Both the position numbers and the translations under genes were made by a program. Source: Branchiostoma floridae (Eukaryota; Chordata; Leptocardii; Amphioxiformes; Branchiostomatidae). From it: DNA of 33,082 bases. Numbering within the stretch: position 1 is the stretch's first letter; each line of letters begins with the position of its first letter. Below the pieces are notes generated by a model that had not been told where the DNA came from, searched no databases, and worked only from the letters and a program-made list of their open reading frames with translations. The stretch is from the NCBI RefSeq assembly GCF_000003815.2, contig NC_049979.1, positions 31,106,531 through 31,139,612 on the forward strand, given 5' to 3'. This document shows positions 11,454-21,640 of the stretch, piece after piece.

Positions 11454-11638
11454 ATTATCTTTGCAGTTAGATTCATCACAGAATAGAACGTCATCAGGCA
11501 ATAAAAGCAACATTTTTAGCTGTCGTAGTAAGCTACTACAACACAAAGGTGCAGTGCTAGTGGTGTGTTCACTACAATAAACTAAAAATCTGTTGCCCAG
11601 CAGGAGTACTTTTTGTTCTTGTGGTAACGTAGCAGCTA
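11454..11638 (+). repeat. 185-bp direct repeat, copy 2
   Basis: Second copy of the repeat at 10953. It ends exactly where the assembly gap begins, and the donor-like site of copy 1 is changed (GCAATA), so no coding role is conserved between the copies. Confidence 0.75.
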
Positions 11639-11738
11639 NNNNNNNNNNNNNNNNNNNNNNNNNNNNNNNNNNNNNNNNNNNNNNNNNNNNNNNNNNNNNN
11701 NNNNNNNNNNNNNNNNNNNNNNNNNNNNNNNNNNNNNN
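11639..11738. other. Assembly gap
   Basis: Run of exactly 100 N, a placeholder length often used when the true size is unknown, at the edge of a repeat copy. Confidence 0.99.
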
Positions 11739-13050
11739 ATAGGCCTCATGTTGTCTGATATATGGGCTTTAAGTAAGTTTAAATATTCAGTGTGCTAGTA
11801 TGATTACAATATCAGCTGGTAGCTTTCACGAACGGATTTGACATTTTGAAACCCAGATCTTATTTAGACAATTAGAATTATATTGCATCAATCCAAAGTT
11901 ACATAAATACTACGGTAGTTTCTCTTTTCTTTTTTCAATATTAAGTTTTGGAAATAATTAGCCTTCTTGTTACTTACTTGGTTATCTTGTTACGTTTGAC
12001 AACAATTTTTCAAATAAAACTTTCAAGCTAATATTTTTGTCTTTGGCGTGGCCTTTATTTCTGCCTGCAAACATGAGGGGACTCCCTATGGGTTTTGCTT
12101 AATTAATGTGGTCTAAAGGGCCAATTGACGTGTTAGAGTCTTCGCAAAGGACAACAGGTAGAAACTACATCGGTTTATCGTTATGGCTGTTCCCCAAGAA
12201 CGAAAACACCCCGGCTTAATGATCTTTAACTTGATTTTAAATAATATAAGGCAGATAATGAAAAATAAAAATATATAGTTCTTTGTTAGTTGTTTTTCGT
12301 AAAAGTCTAGTGTCCGTTAAAATCTAATTCATTCTGTTTGTATATGTTTTTACCATTTGATATCCAAGTGTTCATACTTCAAATATCTCAAACCCTACAC
12401 AATGACCGCTTATAAATTCCTCTTGTGTTACAGATGTTTCTTCTGAGACAGGTACCAAAAAAATTAGATCTTTCTTATCCATTAGGTATTGAATATCTTA
12501 AGGTTTTTTTTTAGGCCGATTAGGCCCAAACAATGAATGGTTAATCATTCTTAGTGAAATTACTTTATTTTTACGTTCATAGCCGAGGCCAATGTGTACA
12601 TAGTAATAGAAAACATACTTTGCCGATAGAAGCATAGATATGTATTAGCGCTAATCAACCACATTCAGATAGATTGGAACGATAAGGTACTATGCTGAGT
12701 AACATGCCATTTGTGTCATTATAGATATAATTGTGTGTGACGGAAGAAGGATATATTATTAATTCTATTCAGCAGTTACACGCATTTAGGGATTACCAGC
12801 GGGTTTCATAAGGATACAAATGTGTACTAATGCTTCAATTTTTCCTGCTTGTTATTATCATTTCTAGTTGACAAATTCTTGGAAAGAGGGGATTCTATAT
12901 ATTTTAGAAATCCTTTGGTATTACTGTGAAGACGTTTTGTGACACGTGTTGACATTTCTGCCATGACTGCAGGGACGCGATGATGTTCGATAAGGGTGTT
13001 CCGAATCGAGTAATGACCTATTGTATTACATGAGATACTACTTGTACATG
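11739..13050. other. Anonymous AT-rich sequence
   Basis: No supportable gene, RNA gene or repeat seen. Confidence 0.4.
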
Positions 13051-13100
13051 TAGTTATAGATAGATAGGTAGATAGGTAGATAGATACATAGATGGATAGA
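13050..13100. repeat. GATA-type tetranucleotide microsatellite
   Basis: Imperfect TAGA/GATA repeats with interruptions TAGG and ACAT. Confidence 0.85.
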
Positions 13101-13225
13101 GAACTTTATTGGAATTCACAGTGGGACATCTACTGAATTGTGGTAAATTTACAATATTGCACCTTATCCGTTACGCACATTATATACAAGAGTCATGTGT
13201 TCCACATAACTCAAATGCGTACTAT

Positions 13226-13250
13226 GATATATATATATATATATATATAT
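13226..13250. repeat. (AT)n microsatellite
   Basis: About 12 uninterrupted AT dinucleotides, directly beside the repeat that starts at 13251. Confidence 0.9.
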
Positions 13251-13540
13251 CCTTTTGTGGTTATTTTGAGTCACCGTAACTAGTTTGGGTGACTTCACCC
13301 CTGTGATTTAACAAATCATGAGGCACCATTTCACTATCGTTCCATATCGCAGCACAGAAAAACGAGTAACCTGTCCGACGACATCATTAAGTCGGCTATC
13401 TCCTCCCAAGGGGCCCTGATAATCGAGGTGCTTGGGTGGGGTACCAGGCAGGGGTTTCACACAACATTTATCTTTATTCTACAGAGTGCGTTCGATTTGC
13501 GATTCTTTACCGTAGACATGGGTATCGGTGTTCCTTCCAA
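13251..13540 (-). pseudogene. Diverged repeat with coding-like segment, copy 1
   Basis: Aligns with 15266-15560 over nearly its whole length. On the minus strand, 13409 down to about 13328 reads LGGDSRLNDVVGQVTR and continues to an RYGT-VK motif, then soon hits a stop. Comparing 27 aligned codons with copy 2, 14 differ, and 9 of those are synonymous, leaving 22 of 27 residues identical; this is the pattern expected of sequence that was under protein-level selection. I do not recognise the protein. It could be an exon of a duplicated gene or a fragment of a mobile element's coding region. Confidence 0.45.
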
Positions 13541-15265
13541 CTGTGCGTTTTTTTGTACATTTCACACATTACCACACCATATTTATTTTTAAGTAAAATT
13601 CCTTTTTTTTCAATTTTAAGATGTTTCTGTTGTAAGTCGATCTGAAATCATTAAATACATCCAAGGGTTTGTTTCATTTGATTTTGCAGTCCAATGAGAA
13701 CATACGAGCTAACATTTTCAAGTTACATTGTATCTACTTGACCGTTTGACTCGTATTTATGTAGTTTTAAGACTCTTCAAGTGCACGCTTCAAATAAACT
13801 ATATCGACATGTGGAATTTTACCCTTACAACGACTCAAATGTGAACAACGAGTCTCGGTCAAATGAAACTTGCAAAGGAAAATGATATGATGACATGAGG
13901 TCATGGTACAACCGGATTCAGAACTGACGTATTATCTCTTTTAATAAGACTTTTAATGGATTTAATCAATAACGTTAGGTTATGCTGTGTTAAACTATAA
14001 ACCGGGAGATAACAATACACGCATGAAGTGATACAGGAATTGCTTTCCCAGTTGGTGGTTTCAAAATCGTGCTTCTCATGCAGCTAATCAAACGCCATTG
14101 ACACGATAGGGTTATGTCGGTCTTTTGTTAGATATTCTTGTTAACGGTCTTTTATCTATTTAATCATACATGGTAAGGCATTGTGTAGCATACGGTATAC
14201 TTTGAGGATTCTGGAATAAGCTGTTTTTGTTGGAATTCACAGTATCTAAATTCTCTCACTCCAGTCGCGGTCAAATACCTCTAAATTCTCGTTGGCATGC
14301 ACATCTTTGACAGATTTTACATACTAACATACACTTAGAATGCAACACGGTATCTTTCATTTTTCCCCCTTGGACAGATTGGCATCTCGGCTAATACGGC
14401 ATACACAATGTTTCATTTTATACCTATGTTAGTATGTATGGATTAATAATGTACCTGGCAAAGAGAATTCTACTTTTCATGATTTTCAATCATTTATGAT
14501 ATTAGTTTTCGTATTTAGTGGGTTATAGAAATTAAGAAAATGAAACTTTATTTTATTTCATGGGGCGCCAAAGCCTTAGAACTAATTTGGGAAAATTGTT
14601 AAAATGCCAAGAGATTTCTTTTTATCTATATGCAAAGCTTTCTTAACGTGTATTATTATCCTTTTATATTAATACGATACGATCTCATGCCTAATAGCAT
14701 AAGTTACTACATTTAGATATTGAAGATATCTACATAATACTTGCGTCACACACGTCTAAGGGTGAGAATATAACTGTAAAATTCATAATCAGCTTACCCC
14801 GAGAGCATCCTCGTCCTACGTCCAGTCATTTACAGCAGTAAATTCCAAAATCCGTTAGGTGCAACAAAAACGCTTCCGCTTTCGACCAAAGATGAACGAC
14901 AATTTGCTAGATACACTGCTGTGCTAAGGACTGAAAAAAATGTCTGAACGGAACGTGCAGGTAAGAAAACAGATTTCATGGAGACAATCCAGACGGAAAT
15001 CCCTTTCCGTGAGAAATCAAAAATAAAAAGGAACATTGAGTACGATACAAAACGACTGCATCGCGATATTTGGCCCCATCCAAGAGGCTGGTAAAATGCA
15101 AACCTTCCCACAGGTATAGGTAGATGTCTCGTATTCGGGTGTTCCAAAACACATTTCTCTGTCTAACAGCACAGTGGTTATACGTCTGCATTCAACACAC
15201 ATCCGTCGTTCCCTGTTTGAATTTACACGTCGTGTGAATGACTTGCAAAGCCATGCGATGCCTTT
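13541..15265. other. Anonymous sequence
   Basis: No clear gene. Overlapping minus-strand frames at 14830-15202 include a cysteine-containing stretch but no domain I recognise; they lie just downstream (minus strand) of the coding-like segment at 15223-15411 and may be related to it. Confidence 0.35.
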
Positions 15266-15560
15266 CCTTTTGCGGTAATCTTGAGACCTCGGTAACTAGT
15301 ATAGGTGGCTTCAGCACAGGCGGATTCTCCTTTCACAAGTGTTCCATACCGTACAACAAAAGGACGCGTTACCTGTCCAACAACATCATTAAGCCGACCG
15401 TCTCCTCCCAAGCGGCACAGATAATCGAGGTCCTTTTTTCTCTAGGTAATTGGATGGGGTACGAGACAGGGGTTTTATTTTTAATCTGCTAAGTTTGTTT
15501 ACTCCCCAACTTTTGCAGTGGACATGGGTAGCTGTTTCCGATTCACATTTGAAATTTTCC
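15266..15560 (-). pseudogene. Diverged repeat with coding-like segment, copy 2
   Basis: Counterpart of 13251-13540. The minus-strand frame is open from 15411 to a stop at 15223 and contains LGGDGRLNDVVGQVTR followed by RYGTLVKGESACAEATYTS. Just upstream is an in-frame TAG preceded by pyrimidine-rich sequence (ACCTAG), which could be a splice acceptor. This copy keeps a longer open frame than copy 1. The protein family is not recognised and no flanking exon is demonstrated. Confidence 0.45.
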
Positions 15561-18524
15561 TTGTTATTTCTCTTTTATTTTCTTAAAGCTGTTTTATGTT
15601 TTTCTTTTCAGTAGGGTTATATCTTAATTTTTAATGTAACATACCACGTAGCAGACGTTCATTTGGAGACAAAAAATGGGTTTCACGTTTTTTTAGATAC
15701 TTTGTATAAGGCTCCTACAGCAGTTTCCATGCGCCCTGGACAGACAATGCCTATCTAAACTGGGAGACTTATACTACTAACCTTCAACCAAACCTTACAC
15801 TAGACTTTTCTTTTGTCAGGCGAGAATTGACAACTGATGAGTAATTTCGGTCGGACACAAAGCACCCACTGTAAAAGGGGACCGCCAAGACTTATTTTTC
15901 TAATGCACCTTTTCGTAGGGGTGGGGGGATAAAAGTGCCCGCGCCAACAAGTGTCGCTTCGAAACAATCACGAATATGTACTAGGTTTTCCTGGCAAATG
16001 TGGTACAATATGGGGACAAACGGCAAATCAGGACAGGTGTTAAATAAAATGTATAGAAATATGACATACCATTTTAGCCAGTGGTTTACTCAGTAAGTGT
16101 AGTTTTATCACAATAAAATGGTAAATGCAATATGTTTTTCAACGTGAGTTAAAGTCTAACATTTAACTATCGGTAGCGTCCGAAACCGTTACAATTTCAA
16201 GTGCTGTGAAATATAAAGATGGGCCCTGCCCTAAGATGCCCGAATTTTTTGCTGATCTTATTATGCATAAGTACGCCGTGCTTGTTGCCACTGACTATGA
16301 TGATCAGAAAGGTAAATAAACCAAGTCCAAACAAACAGCTTTTTTCTATTAAAGATATTTACACATATTCAATTCCTTTTTTTAAGAAAGAATGTTTACA
16401 ATAATGTTGGTAGCGCCGAACCACTGTGGTCACCTGTTACTAGGTATTGGTGGCTCGTGTCCATGAATAAACAGCCTGTAAAAAACAGCCACACAACTGT
16501 CATACACATAATAAATAAAGCTTCACAAAACACTACAAATATTGGTCTTCAAATGTTTGTTGAGTATAAGACCGGCCATAGAAAAAAACAACATAAGCAT
16601 CACCGCCGTTGTTTTCCCCAGGGAGTGTAGCCCCGCAGGTGGCAGACGAGCGAACACTCAAAAGATTTGTTACTCTAACAAATGATTCGTACCGTCTAGA
16701 AGAATGAAACTTCACAGAGTGATGTCGAATATGTTTCTCAGTACGTACACAGAGTTTTTTTGTGATTTTGGCGTTGTCGTTTTTCGTGATAATTTTGTGA
16801 GTCGGGCCGCCACGTTTAGTGCATTTCGCCCATTTCCCATGAACACACGACCTGGATTGTGTAAGATTTAGCCCTCCTCGCGGGACACAAGAAGCACACA
16901 CAATCACAATTCTACTGTCAAAAGAAAGCTAATATATCATAAGGTTAGAATTTTTATTTATGTTCGTCTAAATTGGTCACCAGCTTCCGAAGAGAGCAAA
17001 TTTCAAAAGCCGGGCAAGTTAGGGCGCACTGTTTAACGCAAAATCGGAATTTATACTCACGATAACGTCCTCGGTGTTTGCCAGTTGTAACGCAGAGGGT
17101 AAAGGGTTCATGAACCGTATGAATGCATTCCTTATCCAAGTATGGTCTTTAAACGAATGTGTTAAAAATTCATTGACCACTCTTTGGCAACTAGTGATGG
17201 AGCGCCGTGAGTTCGAGCGCATAGAAAAGCGGGCATCTTAGGGCGGCCCCCGTTACTATAGATATTTCTGGTTTGTTAATAACTTCTGCCCACTTTAGTT
17301 ACATGCGCGAATTCTGTTGGGAATCAAAGCGCCTCTATTATTGCCTAATTTTCAATGATAAATTTTAACAACACATTTTGCACATTAGAAGTTAAACAGC
17401 CTTTGATCATTAAAACTGCATAAAACCATTCAAACACACGTTGCATCACAATAGATCCACTTTCCTCTTCCTATCTGAGCTGCCACAGAATCCTATACCT
17501 TACTTCATATCAACATACCCACTTCATATCCAACATTATGTAACTCGACTTTTCTCATTTCTTACCTCCATTGTCGATTTTTGCTTTGCAGTTCTACAAT
17601 TATTGGGGCTGTGTCTGTGACCTTAGTTTTACTACATCCCTTATAGTTCTTCCTTTATTCATCATAATGTCAGTTATTCCTGGCTCTTCTATACAACAGT
17701 AACCATTACGAATGTTTACTTGTTTCTGCCTCCGTGAACGGCCCTTGCTGGACTTTTGTTTCGTGATCTATGCTCCATATTTGTCCGCTCGATAAGCGCT
17801 TGATGATCTGCTGTTTTCCTTGACAGGGCTTCGCCTTTCCCCATACACGGACTCTAAATCTCTGACATCTCTGGCTCATGTGACTGCTCCAAGACGCTGT
17901 TCCGAGTGATTTTTCCCACCCCCAAAAATATATATATAACTGTGCCTGTGCGTTGTCCCGGGAGGCGTTCCCCACACAAGCCGCTAGAGTTCCCAACCAC
18001 CATTCGTCTTGCTAATTCCTGGTTACTTTTCTAGCTATGCTGGTCAGTATTCTGCTCAAAAACACTTTATACGTTTTCAAAATAAGAATAAAATTGCTTT
18101 TATGTCGGAAACTAGGACGTCTATACTTGGTTGAGATACTCAAATATGTTCCCTGAACGTGTGTTCCACCCCGATCGAGCTCCTTGCCTGATTAACTAAC
18201 ACTTGAGAATCAAACATTTTAACTACTCACGGTAAGAAATTGTAGCTCTATCTGTCAATCTGCTTGTTTGTTTTTGTTTTAATTCGTTTCATCTCATAAG
18301 CTTGGTGGACTCTAGAGGCACAAGGACTTTAGAGGCATTTACTCATTTAATCGCTTGAAAACACGCCTAGAGCTAGACGCCAATTATTCTGACTACTTGT
18401 CACTGACAGAAGGTCTTCTTTCACACAGTGTTACCTTTACATGCCAGGGGCGCCTGGGGGATTGACCTGTCATTTCTGCCATGATTTTTGTACATAGGAT
18501 TATTATACCCTGACGTAGTGAAAT
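15561..18524. other. Anonymous sequence
   Basis: No supportable gene. Positions about 15920-15945 (GATAAAAGTGCCCGCG beside a G-run) match the reverse complement of 442-466 in the left bracket, a small relict of that family. The minus frame at 16533-16907 (124 codons) and the frames at 16954-17222 and 17706-17996 show no domain and no supporting structure. Confidence 0.4.
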
Positions 18525-20009
18525 ATGCATGTTTTGGGTAAAAAATCCTAAATTTGCTCTTCTGAGGCCAAAAAAAAATTTTTTCGCTTAAAAAAATTAT
18601 GTCGCGACACGATGTCCGATTTTCTTCAAACCAGCTTTCTTGGGTGCGGAATAATTTTGTGACATCAAATATGCAACTTCTGCGTCAAAAAACCTCAATT
18701 TGCTCTTCTGAGGCAAAAAGAGCATTTTTTCGCTTAAAAAATTATGTCGCGACACGATGTCCGATTTTGCTTAAACCAACTTTATTGGGTGCGGAATAAG
18801 GCAAAAAGAGCCTTTTTTCGCTTAAAAAATTATGTCGCGACACGATGTCCGATTTTCTTCAAACCAACTTAATCGGGTGCGGAATAATTTTTTGACAGGG
18901 ATTATGCATTTTTTGGGTCAAAAAACCTCAATTGGCTCTTTTGAGGCAAAAAGAGCATTTTTTTAGCAGAAAAAAATAATGTTGCGCCAGGATGTCCGAT
19001 TTTCATGAAACAAACTTTATTGGGTGTAGAATAATTTTGTGACATCAAATATGCTATTTTTGGGTCAAAAAACCTCAATTTGCTCTTCTAAGGCAAAAAG
19101 AGCATTTTTTCAAATAAAAAAACGATGCCGCGACATGATGTCATATTTTCTTCAAACCAACTTTGTTGAGTGCGGAATATTTCTTTGACATGAAATATGC
19201 ATGTTTTGGGTAAAAAAAACCTCAATTTGCTCTTCTGAGGCAAAAAGAGCATTTTTTAGCATAAAACAATAATGTTGCGACACGATGTCCGTTTACCTTC
19301 AAACCAACTTTATTGGATGCGTAATAGTTTTGTGACATCAAATGTGCAAATTTTGGGTAAAAAAATTCTTAATTTGCTCTTCTGGGGCAAAAAGAGTATT
19401 TTTTCACGTAAAAAATTATGTCGTGACACAATGTTCGATTTTCTTCAAACCAACTTTATTGGATGCGCAATAATTTTGTGACATGAAATATGCATGTTTT
19501 GGGTAAAAAATCCTCAACTTGCTCTTCTGAGGCAAAAAAAAGCATTTTTTCGCATTAAAAAGATTATGTCGCGACAAGATGTCCGATTTTCTTCAAACCA
19601 ACTTCATTGGGTGCGGAATAATTTTTTGACATCAAATATGCAACTTTTTGGGCAAAAAACCACAATTTGCTCTTCTGAGGCAAAAAGAGCCTTTTTTCAA
19701 ATAAAAAACGATGCCGCGACACGATGTCCTATTTTCTTTAAATCAACTTTATTGTGTGCAGAATATTTGTTTGACATCAAATATGCATTTTTTAGGTCAA
19801 AAAACCACAATTTGCTGTTATGAGGCAAAAAGAGCATTTTTTCGCATTAAAAAAAATGATGCCGCGACACGATGTCCGATTTTCTTCAAACCAGCTTTGT
19901 TGGGTGCGGAATAATTTTGCGACCTCAAATCTGCAACTTTTGGGTCAAAAAACCTCAATTTGCTCTTATTAGGCGAAAAGAGCATTTTTTCGCATTAAAA
20001 AATAATGTC
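18525..20009. repeat. Satellite array, left block (monomer about 146 bp)
   Basis: The anchor G(T/C)(C/T)GCGACACGATGTCCG recurs at 18601, 18746, 18834, 18981, 19127, 19274, 19420, 19568, 19713 and 19861, with steps of 145-148 bp except one 88-bp unit (18746 to 18834). Each unit continues TTCAAACCAACTTTATTGG, GTGCGGAATAATTTT, GACATCAAATATGCA, then CAATTTGCTCTTCTGAGGC. The next anchor falls at 20007, where the transposon interrupts it after GTC. The long plus-strand open frames here exist because the unit length is close to a multiple of three. Confidence 0.95.
20007..20009. other. Target site duplication GTC (left)
   Basis: GTC directly precedes the left terminus and is repeated at 31101-31103. 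In an intact monomer the site reads ATGTCGCGACAC, so one GTC was duplicated on insertion. Confidence 0.9.
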
Positions 20010-20039
20010 CACTGGGCGAAAAAACAAGTTTCCGGGTCG
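20010..20039 (+). repeat. Left terminal inverted repeat
   Basis: CACTGGGCGAAAA matches the right end at CACT and CGAAAA but differs at three central bases. Beyond that, CCGG-GTCG can be paired with CCGG-TCG of the right end. Confidence 0.85.
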
Positions 20040-20345
20040 GATACACCGGTATATTTACCCAGATATTCCAAATATGCCGACGTATGCGCGTATGTGCCGT
20101 CCGTCCATTTGGCGTAGACGGACCGGCATACGGGTCGGAGATTCACAACTATTAGTATGCGGGACAAGCATATGTCGGAATTCGCCCGCACAAGTGCCTG
20201 CACACCACCGCACATGCCCGCTTACGCCCGCTCATTCCTCCCAATATTTCCGCACATGCCCGTCTATTCGGGATATGCACCGCTGTGTTTGAATGGGATA
20301 TGCATATTTTAGCGGTTACTAGTACGTTCCGCGGTTTGGCCACGC
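20040..20345 (+). repeat. Left subterminal repeat region
   Basis: CCGCACATGCCC occurs at 20208-20219 and 20250-20261, GGGATATGCA at about 20270 and 20299, and several ATATGC/TATGCG variants occur between. An imperfect hairpin (arms 20091-20105 and 20117-20130, loop of 11) sits among them. In plant En/Spm, short subterminal repeats are the binding sites of the accessory protein TNPA; the same role is inferred here. Confidence 0.6.
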
Positions 20346-20381
20346 CCTGCCTGTGTCCCGGATGTACACAACCCTCACCTA

Positions 20382-20403
20382 GTTACCATGGAAACTGACG
20401 TCA
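20382..20403 (+). promoter_or_regulatory. Adjacent X-box-like and CRE-like motifs
   Basis: GTTACCATGGAAAC (20382-20395) fits the palindromic RFX X-box pattern, and TGACGTCA (20396-20403), the full CRE palindrome, follows with no spacer. This arrangement is known from RFX/CREB composite elements. Whether it acts on any gene in the element is unknown. Confidence 0.45.
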
Positions 20404-20410
20404 TGTTACT

Positions 20411-20452
20411 ATACCCCCCCCCCCCCCCCCCCCCCCCCACACACACACACGT
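20411..20452. repeat. Poly-C tract followed by (CA)n
   Basis: About 25 C followed by about six CA units, then C- and G-rich sequence to about 20540. Its length is likely to be variable and hard to sequence. Confidence 0.85.
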
Positions 20453-20544
20453 TGTACCCCCACCCCGGCCGCCCGCAACCCCGGCCGCCCGCATGGCGAC
20501 CCCCGGCCAGGCGCCCCGGCTACCCCGCCCGCTGCTTTCCATCT

Positions 20545-21210
20545 ACCGGAAGAATCCTAAATTTCATTTAAATCTTTATCATTATGATAGTAGTATTCTT
20601 GAACAACGCTCCATACATACAAATGAAATTGTTTTCAAAGTGCGAATTTTATCATCAGCATAAGCTTTATTAAATTGTAAAAAAGAAAATCAAATACAAT
20701 AACAAACTCCGAACGTACAGAGTACTCAAGTCCACATACAATGAAGATCAGTATTTGAAAATTACAAACATTCGGCACAGAACTACCATCGATAAACTAA
20801 GAGTCAGTTGCCACAAACTGCGAATTGAATCAGGAAGGCACAACCGCACTCCTCTAGAACAAAGAGTCTGCCAATTTTGTACTTCAAACATGGTAGAAGA
20901 TTAGGTGCACTTCAATGTTGATTGTGATATGTATACCAATGATAGAAATATTCTATTAAATTACATAGAAAGTAGATTCCCTCATTTTAGGCACATGAGT
21001 AGCACTGACAAGTTTATAGTCCTCATACGTTTTGACAAACCAACCATAGCCAAACCCATACAGTCCTATATTTTCACCATTACCAAGAAGCGAGAAGAAG
21101 CCGAACTTCTGTGTTAGACAAGATTTGTGATACTTTTATATGTATATATGTTTTGACTTGTTGGGCAAACTGTACAATAAAGGTCTTCATTCAATATATT
21201 AAAAAAAAAC
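20545..21210 (+). mobile_element. 5'-truncated LINE tail, nested
   Basis: The plus-strand frame from about 20692 reads KLRTYRVLK, then RHRTTIDKLRVSCHKLRIE, then CQFC, H and C in the spacing of the C-terminal cysteine-histidine motif that follows reverse transcriptase in many invertebrate LINEs. It ends at TAG 21115-21117, followed by a GTACAATAAAGG tail and an A-run near 21200. One in-frame TAG at 20902-20904 and a TAA at 20671-20673 break it; the polymerase domain itself is absent. The exact 5' border and any target duplication are not clear. Confidence 0.75.
20905..21117 (+). pseudogene. LINE ORF2 C-terminal fragment
   Basis: Last 70 codons of the LINE frame, continuing the same reading frame as the upstream part after the premature TAG at 20902. 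The position of the stop in a VED-x-(V/I)HF context suggests a single change from a Glu codon. It is non-functional as a fragment. Confidence 0.7.
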
Positions 21211-21291
21211 AGAAAAACTGTCTTATAAAAACAGTCGAAGAAAAGGGTACTAGTATTCTGTTTACCTAAAGGAAACAGAGTACAATCGTTG

Positions 21292-21538
21292 TCATTTGCA
21301 TAGAAAGCAGACATGACATCTGTTACAAATGTCTATGTAGGTCTTTTGTTTGAAAGGTCCGGTTTTGTGAAGGTGTGAATCTCGCTTACTAAACAAACAG
21401 CTCACCTTGTATAACAATAGCCAAGGTTTGGAACATTTTAGCAATAATCTCATTGTCTATCTTTATGGACAAAAGCTATGATTTACTCTAGGTCTGTTTG
21501 ATCTGACTGACTGTAACTTACAGGTGAAGACTGTTGGA
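21292..21538 (+). repeat. Internal duplication, copy 1 (about 247 bp)
   Basis: Closely matches 23602-23848 in the same orientation, including CATTTGCATAGAAAGCAGAC, GTTTGAAAGGTCCGGTTTTG and AAACAAACAGCTCACCTTGT. Copy 1 lies beyond the 3' end of the companion gene. No terminal repeats or flanking duplication are evident, so segmental duplication is as likely as a small mobile element. Confidence 0.8.
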
Positions 21539-21640
21539 TAATGGATTCAAAACAGAAAAATCAAGTTTGCAAACGAAACATTCTTGTACAGACATTATCA
21601 TATTTTCTTCACGTCACAATTTCTTCATGTCACTACAGTT

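Noticed and set aside
16533-16907. Minus-strand frame of 124 codons
   Set aside because: No recognisable domain, no splice partner and no conserved counterpart; kept as anonymous.
17160-17225. Possible tRNA (GTTCGAGC near 17213)
   Set aside because: No cloverleaf stems could be formed around it.
18525-20009. Possible CRISPR-like array
   Set aside because: The monomers are contiguous satellite units without unique spacers, in a eukaryotic genome.
18599-20117. Overlapping plus-strand open frames with repeated peptide MSRHDVRFSSNQL-YWVRN
   Set aside because: They lie wholly in the satellite. Open frames recur because the monomer is close to 147 bp (49 codons), and they shift frame between monomers of 145-148 bp.
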